Source: Muribaculaceae bacterium (GTDB taxonomy: Bacteria > Bacteroidota > Bacteroidia > Bacteroidales > Muribaculaceae). From it: 64,000 nucleotides of DNA. The translations under genes were made by a program, and so were the position numbers. The DNA is taken from contig JAMPII010000004.1 in assembly GCA_023662835.1 (NCBI GenBank), forward strand, positions 1 to 64,000. Direction: 5' to 3'. Of this stretch, positions 1 to 8,666 are shown piece after piece (position 1 is the first letter of the stretch; every line of letters begins with the position of its first letter). The notes beneath the pieces were generated by a model. That model saw nothing but the letters and a program-made list of their open reading frames with translations, searched no databases and had not been told where the DNA came from.

Positions 1-37
1 CCTTGTCCGGCTCCGGACGGTGCTTTTCGCCGAGTCT

Positions 38-75
38 CGTCAGTCACGATGCCCGTCGTCAGTCACGATGCCCGC
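38..75. repeat. Tandem direct repeat, two 19-base units
   Basis: Bases 38-56 and 57-75 are the same 19-base unit (CGTCAGTCACGATGCCCGT) apart from the last base. The stop codon of the DUF362 fragment (59-61) lies in the second copy. A small palindrome, gtccggctccggac, sits beside it at bases 5-18. The repeat lies exactly where homology of the DUF362 gene has already been lost, so it may mark the end of a dispersed repeat or a recombination junction. Confidence 0.75.
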
Positions 76-619
76 ATCGCTCCTTCCTCAACTCGCGAAA
101 ATCACTCGCCCGGAGCCGCCCCAGCGGCCCTGAAATTTTATGATATGGGCCCTTAAAGTGAGCTAGGTTCACCATATAGTCGTATCGAGAAAGGTGATTG
201 CCAACAATATCATACTTTATATGTTTACGATCTCGAACCGGTATTCTCATCTGTCCCTCTTCGTCCATGAGGTCGACCGGAGCAATCGAGTCGAACCCAT
301 GTTTATGAATAGTCTGCCAGTGAGCATCTGTTGTATTACGGTTTCCATTATACGCAGTGTTACACTCGACAATCGTACCGCGCACCGTGTCGACCAAAGC
401 CTGTATCAGTGTTGGCTGCAGATAGTGTGGGTTGCCGTCCTCACCGGTACTGATTTTAACTGCCACCCTGTGTCCTTCGGCGGGGCGGTCAAGAGCCTTG
501 TAAATTTTTACCAGAGCTTCGGGGGTTATCTCTCGTGTCATATACACCCTAGATTGTGCCGACGCAATTATGCTTGCCATTGCAACAATCATTGGAATCA
601 AAATTGCCTTGATTTTCAT
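59..619 (-). pseudogene. DUF362 family protein, 3' part missing or replaced
   Basis: This is a 186-residue secreted protein (signal peptide about residues 1-22) whose residues 50-157 read like the N-terminal half of DUF362 proteins. The recognisable stretch runs from VAVKISTGE through ECNTAYNG to the HFKG motif at residues 154-157. In the family, HFKG is followed by a glycine-rich stretch and a further 150 or so residues, often with an iron-sulfur segment. Here the match stops near base 150 and an arginine-rich tail unrelated to the family runs to a stop inside a 19-base tandem repeat. I infer a truncated or rearranged gene, or an assembly junction. The biochemical role of DUF362 is unknown to me. 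It lies upstream of, and in the same direction as, nothing else in the window. Confidence 0.6.
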
Positions 620-744
620 TATTGTTTATAATTGGTTATTTCTGTTTGTTATATTCTTTATCGACTGCAAAAAAGGTAATGATGATTACTTTTTCATGAA
701 TATTTTTGATAAAATTTTTTTATAAAGACTGAATCTCGCTTATC

Positions 745-1305
745 TCATATATGTTTTATGATTTTGGCAGGAACGCCGCCAACAATCATATCCGCCGGAA
801 CATCCTTTGTCACGACGGCACCGGCTGCAATAATGGCATTGTCGCCGATCGTAACTCCCGCCGTAATGGTGACATTCGCTCCAATCCACACTCGTTTGCC
901 TATTCGTATCGGCTTATGATGCAGATTCTGACGTTTTGCCGGATCGTGGTCATGATTGAGAGTAGCCATGACCACACAATGGCCTATCAGACAGCCATCA
1001 CCGATATAAATTCCGCCTTGATCTTGAAAGTGGCAACAGGAATTGATGAATACATTTTTACCAATATGGATATTACGTCCAAAGTCAGTATAAAACGGAG
1101 GAAACAGACGGAATCCTTCGTCCATTTCCTGTTCCGTGATTTGTCCGAAAATTTCTCTTATTTCTTCGGGCGTATGGAACTTACAGTTCAGCTCAAACTG
1201 CAATTTGCGCGACAAGTCGCTTTGGTGACGCATGAATTGAATCATCTCGTCACCCTCAAGCGGCTTGCCTTCGGATATAAGTTCACGAAATTTTTCGATT
1301 GTCAT
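745..1305 (-). CDS. Maltose/galactoside O-acetyltransferase-like hexapeptide protein
   Basis: The 186-residue protein has the layout of the Maa/NodL/LacA sugar O-acetyltransferases: an N-terminal helical cap (about 1-55) and then left-handed beta-helix hexapeptide repeats ending in [26 protein letters not shown]. These enzymes move acetyl from acetyl-CoA to a sugar hydroxyl. The segment [12 protein letters not shown] corresponds to the active-site histidine loop. Length is normal for the family. Its ATG overlaps the stop of the upstream hydrolase gene (ATGA, 1302-1305), so the two are translationally coupled. The exact acceptor cannot be told from sequence. Confidence 0.85.
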   Translation of the reverse strand: MTIEKFRELISEGKPLEGDEMIQFMRHQSDLSRKLQFELNCKFHTPEEIREIFGQITEQEMDEGFRLFPPFYTDFGRNIHIGKNVFINSCCHFQDQGGIYIGDGCLIGHCVVMATLNHDHDPAKRQNLHHKPIRIGKRVWIGANVTITAGVTIGDNAIIAAGAVVTKDVPADMIVGGVPAKIIKHI

Positions 1306-2372
1306 TTCAAATACTCTTTGTAAAAGGCAGCGATTTCATCGAAAGGTATAATGTCAATTTGGTCGTATAGGTCGCAATGGCTTGCGCCTTTCACAGTCAG
1401 CATCTGTTTGTTGTCGCCTTTTAATAAAGCAAATGTATCTTTACCGAAGTAATATGAATGAGCCGCATCGCCATGAACAATCAGAACAGCACGTTCCAAT
1501 TCACCGGCATATTCAAAGAATTTGAAATTGACGAAAGGCAGAGTAGAAGTTGTGTTCCAACCGTCAGTTGAATTTCCGGAACGTGGATGAAAACCACGTG
1601 GGGTCTTATAATAAGCATGATAATCTTTTACAAATTGGGGTACATCGTCGGGAAGAGGATCAACCACGCCGCCTGCACGTTGGTATATACCTGCCGCATA
1701 ATCTTTTGTGCGCTGTGCGGCAAGGGCTTGACGCACAGCGTTGCGTTTTTCGGCAGAATTGTCGGCATCGAAATATCCATTAGCACTGACGCGGGTCATG
1801 TCATACATTGTGGACGCAACGGTAGCTTTGATCCGTGGGTCGTTAATCGCAGCTTCTATCGCTATGCCACCCCAGCCGCACACACCTAGAATGCCGATAC
1901 GGGCAGTATCTACATTTGGTTGCATCATGAGAAAATCTACGGCAGCAGAGAAGTCCTCAGTGTTGATATCGGGCGAAGCCACGCGACGAGGCATTCCCCC
2001 GCTCTCACCTGTAAATGAAGGATCAAACGCTATTGCTAGGAAACCTCGCTCAGCAAGTTGCTGCGCATACAATCCACTTGATTGCTCCTTTACAGCACCA
2101 AACGGGCCGCTTACAGCAATTGCCGGTAGCTTACCGGTAGCATCTTTTGGCGAGTACATGTCGGCGGCAAGTGTTATGCCATAGCGGTTTACAAAAGTAA
2201 CCTTACTGTGATCAACTTTATCACTCTTCGGGAACACCTTGTCCCATTGTTGCGTCAACTCCAGTTTCTCTACAGGAGCTAGCGATGTGTTTGTATTCAA
2301 GTTGTTCATATTTTGTGAATTTGCAGTAAAAGCGCCAAATAAAAGCGCAGTATATAATACAATATTTTTCAT
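1302..2372 (-). CDS. Secreted alpha/beta hydrolase with a probable Cys nucleophile
   Basis: This 356-residue protein has a signal peptide (about 1-19) and an alpha/beta-hydrolase fold of the dienelactone-hydrolase/acyl-esterase type. The nucleophile elbow reads GVCGWGG at 163-169, so the nucleophile position is Cys165 rather than the usual Ser, as in dienelactone hydrolases. A C-terminal GASH segment supplies the likely catalytic histidine. The oxyanion region is around [10 protein letters not shown] (88-97). It is the first gene of a two-gene unit with the acetyltransferase. A deacetylase or esterase role alongside a sugar acetyltransferase is plausible, but the substrate is unknown. Confidence 0.75.
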   Translation of the reverse strand: MKNIVLYTALLFGAFTANSQNMNNLNTNTSLAPVEKLELTQQWDKVFPKSDKVDHSKVTFVNRYGITLAADMYSPKDATGKLPAIAVSGPFGAVKEQSSGLYAQQLAERGFLAIAFDPSFTGESGGMPRRVASPDINTEDFSAAVDFLMMQPNVDTARIGILGVCGWGGIAIEAAINDPRIKATVASTMYDMTRVSANGYFDADNSAEKRNAVRQALAAQRTKDYAAGIYQRAGGVVDPLPDDVPQFVKDYHAYYKTPRGFHPRSGNSTDGWNTTSTLPFVNFKFFEYAGELERAVLIVHGDAAHSYYFGKDTFALLKGDNKQMLTVKGASHCDLYDQIDIIPFDEIAAFYKEYLK

Positions 2373-2779
2373 TGCCTAAATTAATTTCACGATTGTACAG
2401 TAGTTCCTCATATTACATATGGCAAATTAACAAAGAATTCAACTAAATTGATTTACCATTTTCGCGGCAATGCTTACCAAAATTTTGTCCTTTAATAGTT
2501 AAGGCTATGTCCGGTTACTTATTAGCAAAATTTATCCTCCTTTGTTAACAATTATTTCTAATCACAGTGCAAAATACTTAATATATTCGTTAATTATCTG
2601 GAATTTTGTGTCAAATACCTACTTTTAGGTATTTTATAATTAAAATGTTAATTGTAACTTTGCGCATCGAAAAAAGAGAATAGAAGAAACCAATAGGATT
2701 CACCAATTTTTTGTGTTATTTGCTTTTCACAATCAATCATTAAATTATACAGCCATCATCTATTGACTGATTCAATATT
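2373..2779. promoter_or_regulatory. Divergent intergenic region with a Bacteroidetes-type promoter
   Basis: A 407-base AT-rich gap between the minus-strand hydrolase and the plus-strand TonB receptor operon. The best plus-strand promoter element is TAACTTTG at 2655-2662, an exact match to the Bacteroidetes -7 box TAnnTTTG. The -33 element is weak (TTTT at 2632-2635). This would give a leader of about 110 bases before the ATG at 2780. I found no gene or clear hairpin in the gap. Confidence 0.5.
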
Positions 2780-5665
2780 ATGCAAGGACTTTCAAAATCT
2801 AAAACTACAGTACAATCACTAATACTAGGGATTTTGTCGGTTTTGTTTATCAATCCGTTAGCAGTTACCGCAGCAAACGCCGAAGCGGTTCTTTCCGGCA
2901 CAGTTATTGACGCCGACAGCAAGCAACCTCTCGATTTCGTCGTGGTTTCGCTTGCCGACCGAAATCTTTGGGCACAAACCAATGCTGAGGGTAAATTCAC
3001 CTTCAACAACTTGGCACCGGGTAAATACACAATAGAAGTGAAATACACCGGCTACAAGCCTTACTCGGAAACTGTGAACGTGATTCCCGGCATGAAGCCA
3101 TTGCAAATCAAGCTGCACGAGCTCAGTCTTGCCCTCGACGAAGTTGTCGTGACTGCCGAACCTCAAAAAATGGGTTCCGCATCGCTAATCGACCGCACCG
3201 CCGTACAGCATATTCAGCCTAAGAGCCTTGAGGATATGCTACAACTGGTTCCGGGCAATGTAACAAAGAACCCCGACCTTAGCAGCGTTGGGCAAGCCCA
3301 GATTCGCGAGCTAGGAGACAATGCAAACAACTCCATGGGGACATTGGTGGTTGTTGATGGTGCACCGATGACAAACGATGCCAACATGCAGGTAATTTCA
3401 ACCGCAAAAGGAGGGACAGCTCCTGAACATTCTACAGCCGGCAAAGGCGTTGACTTGCGTCTGGTGTCACCCGACAACATTGAATCAGTCGAAGTTATCC
3501 GGGGTATACCCTCAGTTGAATATGGCAACCTCACTTCGGGTGCTGTAATTGTAAAGTCGCGTTCCGGCGCAACCCCGTTGGAACTATCTTTCAAAGCTGA
3601 TCCTTATTCAAAAATGGTATTTGCCGGAAAAGGATTCGGATTGCGCTCAGGCGGCGCGATAAACGTGTCGGCCGACTACTCGCAATCGTATGCCGACATA
3701 CGCCGTCGCTACATCGGCTACGACCGTATTACATTCTCATCAGGCTACAGCAATGTTTTCAATCTGGCTCACCGCCCAATTTCGTTCAACGCCCGCTTTG
3801 CATTCTTCAGTAGCCTCAACAACGAAAAGAGCGACCCAGAGCTAAAATACAACGAACGCGTAAATAACAAAACTATAGGTGGCCGATTCAACATCGAAGG
3901 CAACTGGCGTCTTAACTTGCCTTGGATAACTGGCCTTAGCTATGCTGCTTCAGCCAACTTCACCTACGAGTCCGATTTCTCAAACCGCCAAGTTATACTG
4001 CAATCGGGAATCACTCCGGTCGGCAACGCAACTACAAACAAGGAATATCAAACATTCTTCCTTTCATCAACCTACTACGCATGGTCGCGCATTCAAGGCA
4101 AGCCGCTCGATTTATATGCCCAACTTAAAGCAACCAAACTGGTTAACTTCAACGAGGGCAGTTTCATGAACTTCAAACTCGGAGCCGAATGGCGATTCAA
4201 CAAAAACTACGGCCGAGGTATGACTTTTGACGAAAAGCAACCACCTCAAGTCACAAACAATCAATCGATTCGTCCACGCCCTTTCAGCGACATTCCCGCA
4301 ATGAACGTATTCTCATGGTTCCTTGAGGACAAATACACCCAGCCGTTGGGTACAACATTACTCAACGTGCAGGCCGGTGTTAGAATGTCAACCCTATTTG
4401 TCGACAAGGAACTGGCCCACAGAGGCAACATTACAACACTCGAACCCCGCGTGAACGCCGATTACAGCATTTTAAATCGCGCAAACAACAGCTTGTTCGA
4501 CGACTTAAGCATTGTTGGCGGATACGGAATCGGCTCCAAAACACCTACCCTGCTGCAGTTATATCCCGACAAAGCCTACTTCGATGTAACATCCTACACA
4601 ATGCTCTTCCGCGACGACGTAACCGGCGAAAACGGAAAATCAATTGCGATAATGACAACTAACGTTGTTGACGACACCAGCAACCCCAAATTGAAGCCCT
4701 CATACAGCTACAAACTCGAGTTAGGGCTTTCATTCCGCATTCGCAATGTACGAGGCATGATCAACTTCTTCAACGAAAAGCATACCAACGAGTTCGGCTA
4801 CATTTCGCGTCCAGTTGTTGTAAATGCCAACAAATACTCAACCCCCGACGCAATCGAATCTGTAAGATATGAAAACGGTAATCTTCAATATCTTTTGGGT
4901 AACCAATGGACCAACGCCGACGTAACAAACAAATCATATTTCTTTAACTACGTCAGCCCGTCAAACCATATCCGCACCGATAAGTATGGCATCGAGTATC
5001 AGTTGTCGCTTGCAACTATCCCCGCTATTCGCACATCGGTAACAGTCGATGGCTCATATTTGCATATCAAACGTCGTTCTACAGGCGATTACCACTCGGC
5101 CATATCGGCAACTTACAAAGGCGATAACTATCCATTGATGCCGGTTTATCCTGGCGGAAGCGGAACAGTTTCATCGCGTTTTAATACCAATTTCCGATTT
5201 ATCACACACATACCCTCGCTCCGCATGGTATTCACCACTACCTTGCAGATGATTTGGTCGGAAAACTACCGCGACATATATGAAAACGCCGACGGTAAGT
5301 CGCTCTACTACAAAATGGACGACCCATTCTCGCCCGGCACAACTAAATATTTTGTCAATCCTGTCGGATTCATGGATGCTAACGGAAGCTTCACTCCCTG
5401 GCAACCGGGGTTCGAAACCAACGAACTATATCGCTATATGCTTCTGTCCTATTCCCACAACAACGCATTCGGCACAGAGCATCTGCCCGTATCGGCTATC
5501 CTCAACTTCAGGCTAAGCAAAGAGTTTGGCAAAATGCTTGAAATATCGTTTATGGCAAACAACTTCCTGCAACTGACAAAAACCCACAAGCTAAAAACTT
5601 CCGTAGGATGGAAAGATATCACCATACCGATGTACTTCGGAGCGGAAGCCACAATAAAATTCTAA
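2780..5665 (+). CDS. TonB-dependent outer membrane receptor
   Basis: This 961-residue outer membrane transporter has a signal peptide (about 1-34), a carboxypeptidase-regulatory-like beta-sandwich (about 36-115, SGTVIDADSKQPLDFVVVSL), a TonB-box-like EVVVTA at 121-126, a plug domain (about 140-265, with VVVDGAPM and SVEYGNLTSGAVIVKSRSG) and a 22-strand-type barrel ending in a C-terminal phenylalanine. It lacks the SusC/RagA signature and has no SusD partner. The next genes are a DUF4876 lipoprotein and a DUF6850-type barrel, a trio I recall from other Bacteroidales. The ligand is unknown; the operon context favours haem, iron or a peptide-bound metal. Confidence 0.9.
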   Translation: MQGLSKSKTTVQSLILGILSVLFINPLAVTAANAEAVLSGTVIDADSKQPLDFVVVSLADRNLWAQTNAEGKFTFNNLAPGKYTIEVKYTGYKPYSETVNVIPGMKPLQIKLHELSLALDEVVVTAEPQKMGSASLIDRTAVQHIQPKSLEDMLQLVPGNVTKNPDLSSVGQAQIRELGDNANNSMGTLVVVDGAPMTNDANMQVISTAKGGTAPEHSTAGKGVDLRLVSPDNIESVEVIRGIPSVEYGNLTSGAVIVKSRSGATPLELSFKADPYSKMVFAGKGFGLRSGGAINVSADYSQSYADIRRRYIGYDRITFSSGYSNVFNLAHRPISFNARFAFFSSLNNEKSDPELKYNERVNNKTIGGRFNIEGNWRLNLPWITGLSYAASANFTYESDFSNRQVILQSGITPVGNATTNKEYQTFFLSSTYYAWSRIQGKPLDLYAQLKATKLVNFNEGSFMNFKLGAEWRFNKNYGRGMTFDEKQPPQVTNNQSIRPRPFSDIPAMNVFSWFLEDKYTQPLGTTLLNVQAGVRMSTLFVDKELAHRGNITTLEPRVNADYSILNRANNSLFDDLSIVGGYGIGSKTPTLLQLYPDKAYFDVTSYTMLFRDDVTGENGKSIAIMTTNVVDDTSNPKLKPSYSYKLELGLSFRIRNVRGMINFFNEKHTNEFGYISRPVVVNANKYSTPDAIESVRYENGNLQYLLGNQWTNADVTNKSYFFNYVSPSNHIRTDKYGIEYQLSLATIPAIRTSVTVDGSYLHIKRRSTGDYHSAISATYKGDNYPLMPVYPGGSGTVSSRFNTNFRFITHIPSLRMVFTTTLQMIWSENYRDIYENADGKSLYYKMDDPFSPGTTKYFVNPVGFMDANGSFTPWQPGFETNELYRYMLLSYSHNNAFGTEHLPVSAILNFRLSKEFGKMLEISFMANNFLQLTKTHKLKTSVGWKDITIPMYFGAEATIKF

Positions 5666-5727
5666 CATCCCTCCGGGATATAAAAAAGATTCAAACTATA
5701 ACATTATTAATAATCATTTTAAGTACA

Positions 5728-6963
5728 ATGAAAAGATTTCTTTATCTTCTTCCCCTCGTCGCTATGCTGTTTGGTTTAGCCTCATGCAGCGACAGCAAAG
5801 ACGACGTTATCAAACACAAAGCAACAGTAGTGGTTAGCCTTCCCAGCGAAGTAACCGTTTCTGACGTCACATCACTTTCAGTAACCGCAACAAACACAAC
5901 TACCGGCGAAGCTGTTAGTACAATGTTAGTTTTACCCTCTCTCTCAACAACTTTCGACCTGACTTCAGGCACATATAACTTCACAGCTACCGGCAAATCG
6001 GCCGATTACAGCATCAACGGTGTTGCTTCAGGCGTTGAAGTTTTTGCCGACAAAAGCGTGAACATCAACCTTATCGCTGTTGTAGGTAGCTCAATCGTAT
6101 TCAAAGAAGTGTACTTCGCCGGTGTGCCCGATTTCTACTTCCAGGATCAGTTCTATGAACTGTACAACAACACCGACGAAGTTCAATATCTAGACGGTAT
6201 CATCCTTGGCGCTGTTGATTTAGGCTTAGCACCCTCAACCTGGAGCAAAGATCAACCCTCAGTTTGGATGACCAACGGCAAATACACCGACGGTAAATAC
6301 CCCCTAACCTCGCATGTTCAATGCTTCCCTGGCAACGGCACCGACTATCCTCTGCAGCCCCGCACAAGCGTTATCATCGCAGCCAATCCCATCAACCACT
6401 CTGCCCGCACCCTCGGCGAGGCTGACGAAAAATCGCCCGTCGACCTTAGCAACGCTCAATGGCAACTTTATACCGACAATGCATTCCCGGCCGATACAAA
6501 AGTTGATGGCGTGCCCGCTATGCAGTTCTTGTGGAAAACTTTCGGACGTGAAATGATGCCCGCAACCGAAGGCCAACCCCTGATCCTAGCCCGTCTTAAA
6601 GATGGCAAAAATCCAGTTGACTACGTAGCTGAAGAGTCTAGCATTTCAACTATCCCCGGCGGCTCAAGCACATGCCTGATGATTCCTGCCGACTGCATCC
6701 TCGATGCTATCGACATCGTGCCCGCATCCAACGACTGCCACTACAAACGCATCGAAGCTAAAGATGATGCCGGCATGGCTTGGTACACCGGTGCCGACGG
6801 CGTATCTAACGGCGACTATTCAGGCCGTAGCCTCCGTCGTAAAGTAGCAGGTTTCACCCTCGAGGGTAAAGCTATCCTCAAGGATACAAACAACTCGTCA
6901 AACGACTTCATCATCGGCGGTAGCACTCCAACTCCCGGTGTAATGCCAACAGTGGCCGACTAA
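5728..6963 (+). CDS. DUF4876 lipoprotein
   Basis: This 411-residue lipoprotein starts at ATG 5728. A longer frame is open upstream, but only this start gives a proper lipoprotein signal, with the lipobox ending at Cys20 (GLASC). A first beta-sandwich domain (about 30-120) is followed by a domain with the sequence style of DUF4876 (EVYFAGVPDFYFQDQFYELYNN, about residues 125-145). It is likely anchored at the cell surface beside the TonB receptor, whose stop is 62 bases upstream. DUF4876 has no established function that I know of; a SusD-like surface capture role is inference. Confidence 0.8.
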   Translation: MKRFLYLLPLVAMLFGLASCSDSKDDVIKHKATVVVSLPSEVTVSDVTSLSVTATNTTTGEAVSTMLVLPSLSTTFDLTSGTYNFTATGKSADYSINGVASGVEVFADKSVNINLIAVVGSSIVFKEVYFAGVPDFYFQDQFYELYNNTDEVQYLDGIILGAVDLGLAPSTWSKDQPSVWMTNGKYTDGKYPLTSHVQCFPGNGTDYPLQPRTSVIIAANPINHSARTLGEADEKSPVDLSNAQWQLYTDNAFPADTKVDGVPAMQFLWKTFGREMMPATEGQPLILARLKDGKNPVDYVAEESSISTIPGGSSTCLMIPADCILDAIDIVPASNDCHYKRIEAKDDAGMAWYTGADGVSNGDYSGRSLRRKVAGFTLEGKAILKDTNNSSNDFIIGGSTPTPGVMPTVAD

Positions 6964-6980
6964 TTTGGTCTAACATAAAA

Positions 6981-7026
6981 AAAACCAATGGAGGTTAGCC
7001 CAATAACGGTTACCTCCATCGGTTTT
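6981..7026 (+). terminator. Intrinsic terminator or attenuator hairpin
   Basis: The arms AAAACCAATGGAGGT (6981-6995) and ACCTCCATCGGTTTTT (7012-7026) pair with one mismatch and are flanked by A- and T-runs. The hairpin lies between the DUF4876 lipoprotein gene and the next barrel gene of the same apparent operon. It may therefore lower downstream expression rather than end the transcript. Confidence 0.65.
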
Positions 7027-7058
7027 TAACTTTACAAACAGGCTATAAAACTATCCTC

Positions 7059-8630
7059 ATGACATTTAAACTTCACAATCTTTTACTATTTATCCCGATA
7101 GTCGGATCAGGTATTGCAAATGCTCAAGTTGCCGATAAGGTTGCATACAGCGATCAACAATACATAGGCAATGTTTCCGACGGAAGCCACAATCCCGTTG
7201 CTGAAAGCTATATGCCTATCACCGACGTCGCAGATATGCACATAGACTACCTCAGAAACAGCGGCGATTTCCATCGTGCTGATGCTCCCGGTAGCTCTCA
7301 ATCATGGCTTGTGTCGTTCACAGGCATGAAAAAGGTTGGTAAGGTTGTATTTGCCGGAGGTCTAACTTACGATAACACAGTTCAAAACGATCGCCGTTGG
7401 AATAACACTATTTTTGTGTCTCGCTACAACCCATATGTAATTGGCGACTCGATATTCAGCAAGTTCAACCGTGAGACTTTCAAGCTCGACGGGGCCGCAA
7501 TTTATATCCCTACCGAACGTTTGAGGCTAGGTCTGAGGGCTCGCTACGACGTTGGCAGCTCAGCAACCCAGAAGGATCCGCGTCCCGAAATTAAAGGAAT
7601 GCGATTTACACTCAACCCCGGCGTCGATTATTCATTGGGGAATCACAGCATAGGCCTTTCGGCTAATGTCGGATGGCTTTCCGAATCATCAACAACCACA
7701 GTCGAGAAAACAACTACCAAACAATATGTTTTCCTATTCCAAGGTCTTGGAGTGTATGAGACAAAAGATGCCATTGGCTACCGCCGGCGCTACGAAGGCT
7801 TCGACTATGGCGCATCACTTCAGTTTGTGTTTAACAGGGACAAAGATGCACGCGTATCCGATTTCATTGAAGTAGGCTATACAAATTCCTACGAGGATGC
7901 AGTCGATGGCTCAAACGCCTCAAGATACAAAGGTGGTAAATATATGGGAAACGGGGTCTCAGTTAAAAATAGGCTGCGTCTGCGTTATGGCGACAACGCT
8001 TATCATAACATAGCACTAAGCGGTTTGATGCACGACACCAAAGGCCGTTGGTACAATCAGAAAGTAACCACCGATCAATCCGGGAACCTCACCTACGAGG
8101 TAATAAATGAATCCGACTACTACGAAGGCAAAAACATATGCCTTTCCGCAAGCTATCGCTACGACTTGCTAGATGGTTCCATACCGAAACTGTCAGCTTC
8201 TATCGACGCTACTTACGACAAAAACGAAATTAAAAACAAGTTATATGGTGCCAGCGAAAATTATAGTATGGTCGACCTGGTTGCTCAAGTAACCCGTCGC
8301 TTCGCCATACGGAAGTCATGCCTCGGCATTTCCATAAAAGGACTATATGGATTTTCTCCCGACGGAAGCCTGAATGTTTCATCAATGCCCTCAACCTATT
8401 CACTTGTAGTTGAAAAATTTACCCGACCCGACTACGATTATCTCACATCGGGCTATTTTGGAGGAGGCGCTTCCGCTACCTATTCGCTGCCACTTAACTT
8501 TTCCGAATACAACTCATTGCTAAATATATCTCTGCAAGCCGACTATCGCAGAGCAACCGCGTCGGCTACGTCGGCATGTCACGATACTGACCGATACATG
8601 ATTTACGGAACTATTGGATTTGTGTTCTAA
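7059..8630 (+). CDS. DUF6850-type outer membrane beta-barrel protein
   Basis: This 523-residue protein has a signal peptide (about 1-22, cleavage near GIANAQ). The rest is alternating beta-strand sequence rich in Tyr, Asn and Gly and ends in a C-terminal Phe, as expected of an outer membrane barrel. The N-terminal region (NPVAESYMPITDVADMHIDY, residues 47-66) and overall style match proteins I remember as the DUF6850 barrel family. These often follow a TonB receptor and a DUF4876 lipoprotein, as here. No plug or TonB box is visible. The role is unknown; it may form an accessory channel or assembly partner for the receptor two genes upstream. Confidence 0.7.
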   Translation: MTFKLHNLLLFIPIVGSGIANAQVADKVAYSDQQYIGNVSDGSHNPVAESYMPITDVADMHIDYLRNSGDFHRADAPGSSQSWLVSFTGMKKVGKVVFAGGLTYDNTVQNDRRWNNTIFVSRYNPYVIGDSIFSKFNRETFKLDGAAIYIPTERLRLGLRARYDVGSSATQKDPRPEIKGMRFTLNPGVDYSLGNHSIGLSANVGWLSESSTTTVEKTTTKQYVFLFQGLGVYETKDAIGYRRRYEGFDYGASLQFVFNRDKDARVSDFIEVGYTNSYEDAVDGSNASRYKGGKYMGNGVSVKNRLRLRYGDNAYHNIALSGLMHDTKGRWYNQKVTTDQSGNLTYEVINESDYYEGKNICLSASYRYDLLDGSIPKLSASIDATYDKNEIKNKLYGASENYSMVDLVAQVTRRFAIRKSCLGISIKGLYGFSPDGSLNVSSMPSTYSLVVEKFTRPDYDYLTSGYFGGGASATYSLPLNFSEYNSLLNISLQADYRRATASATSACHDTDRYMIYGTIGFVF

Positions 8631-8666
8631 TCTTTTTAATATTGTTAAACCAGTTATTGCACTATA

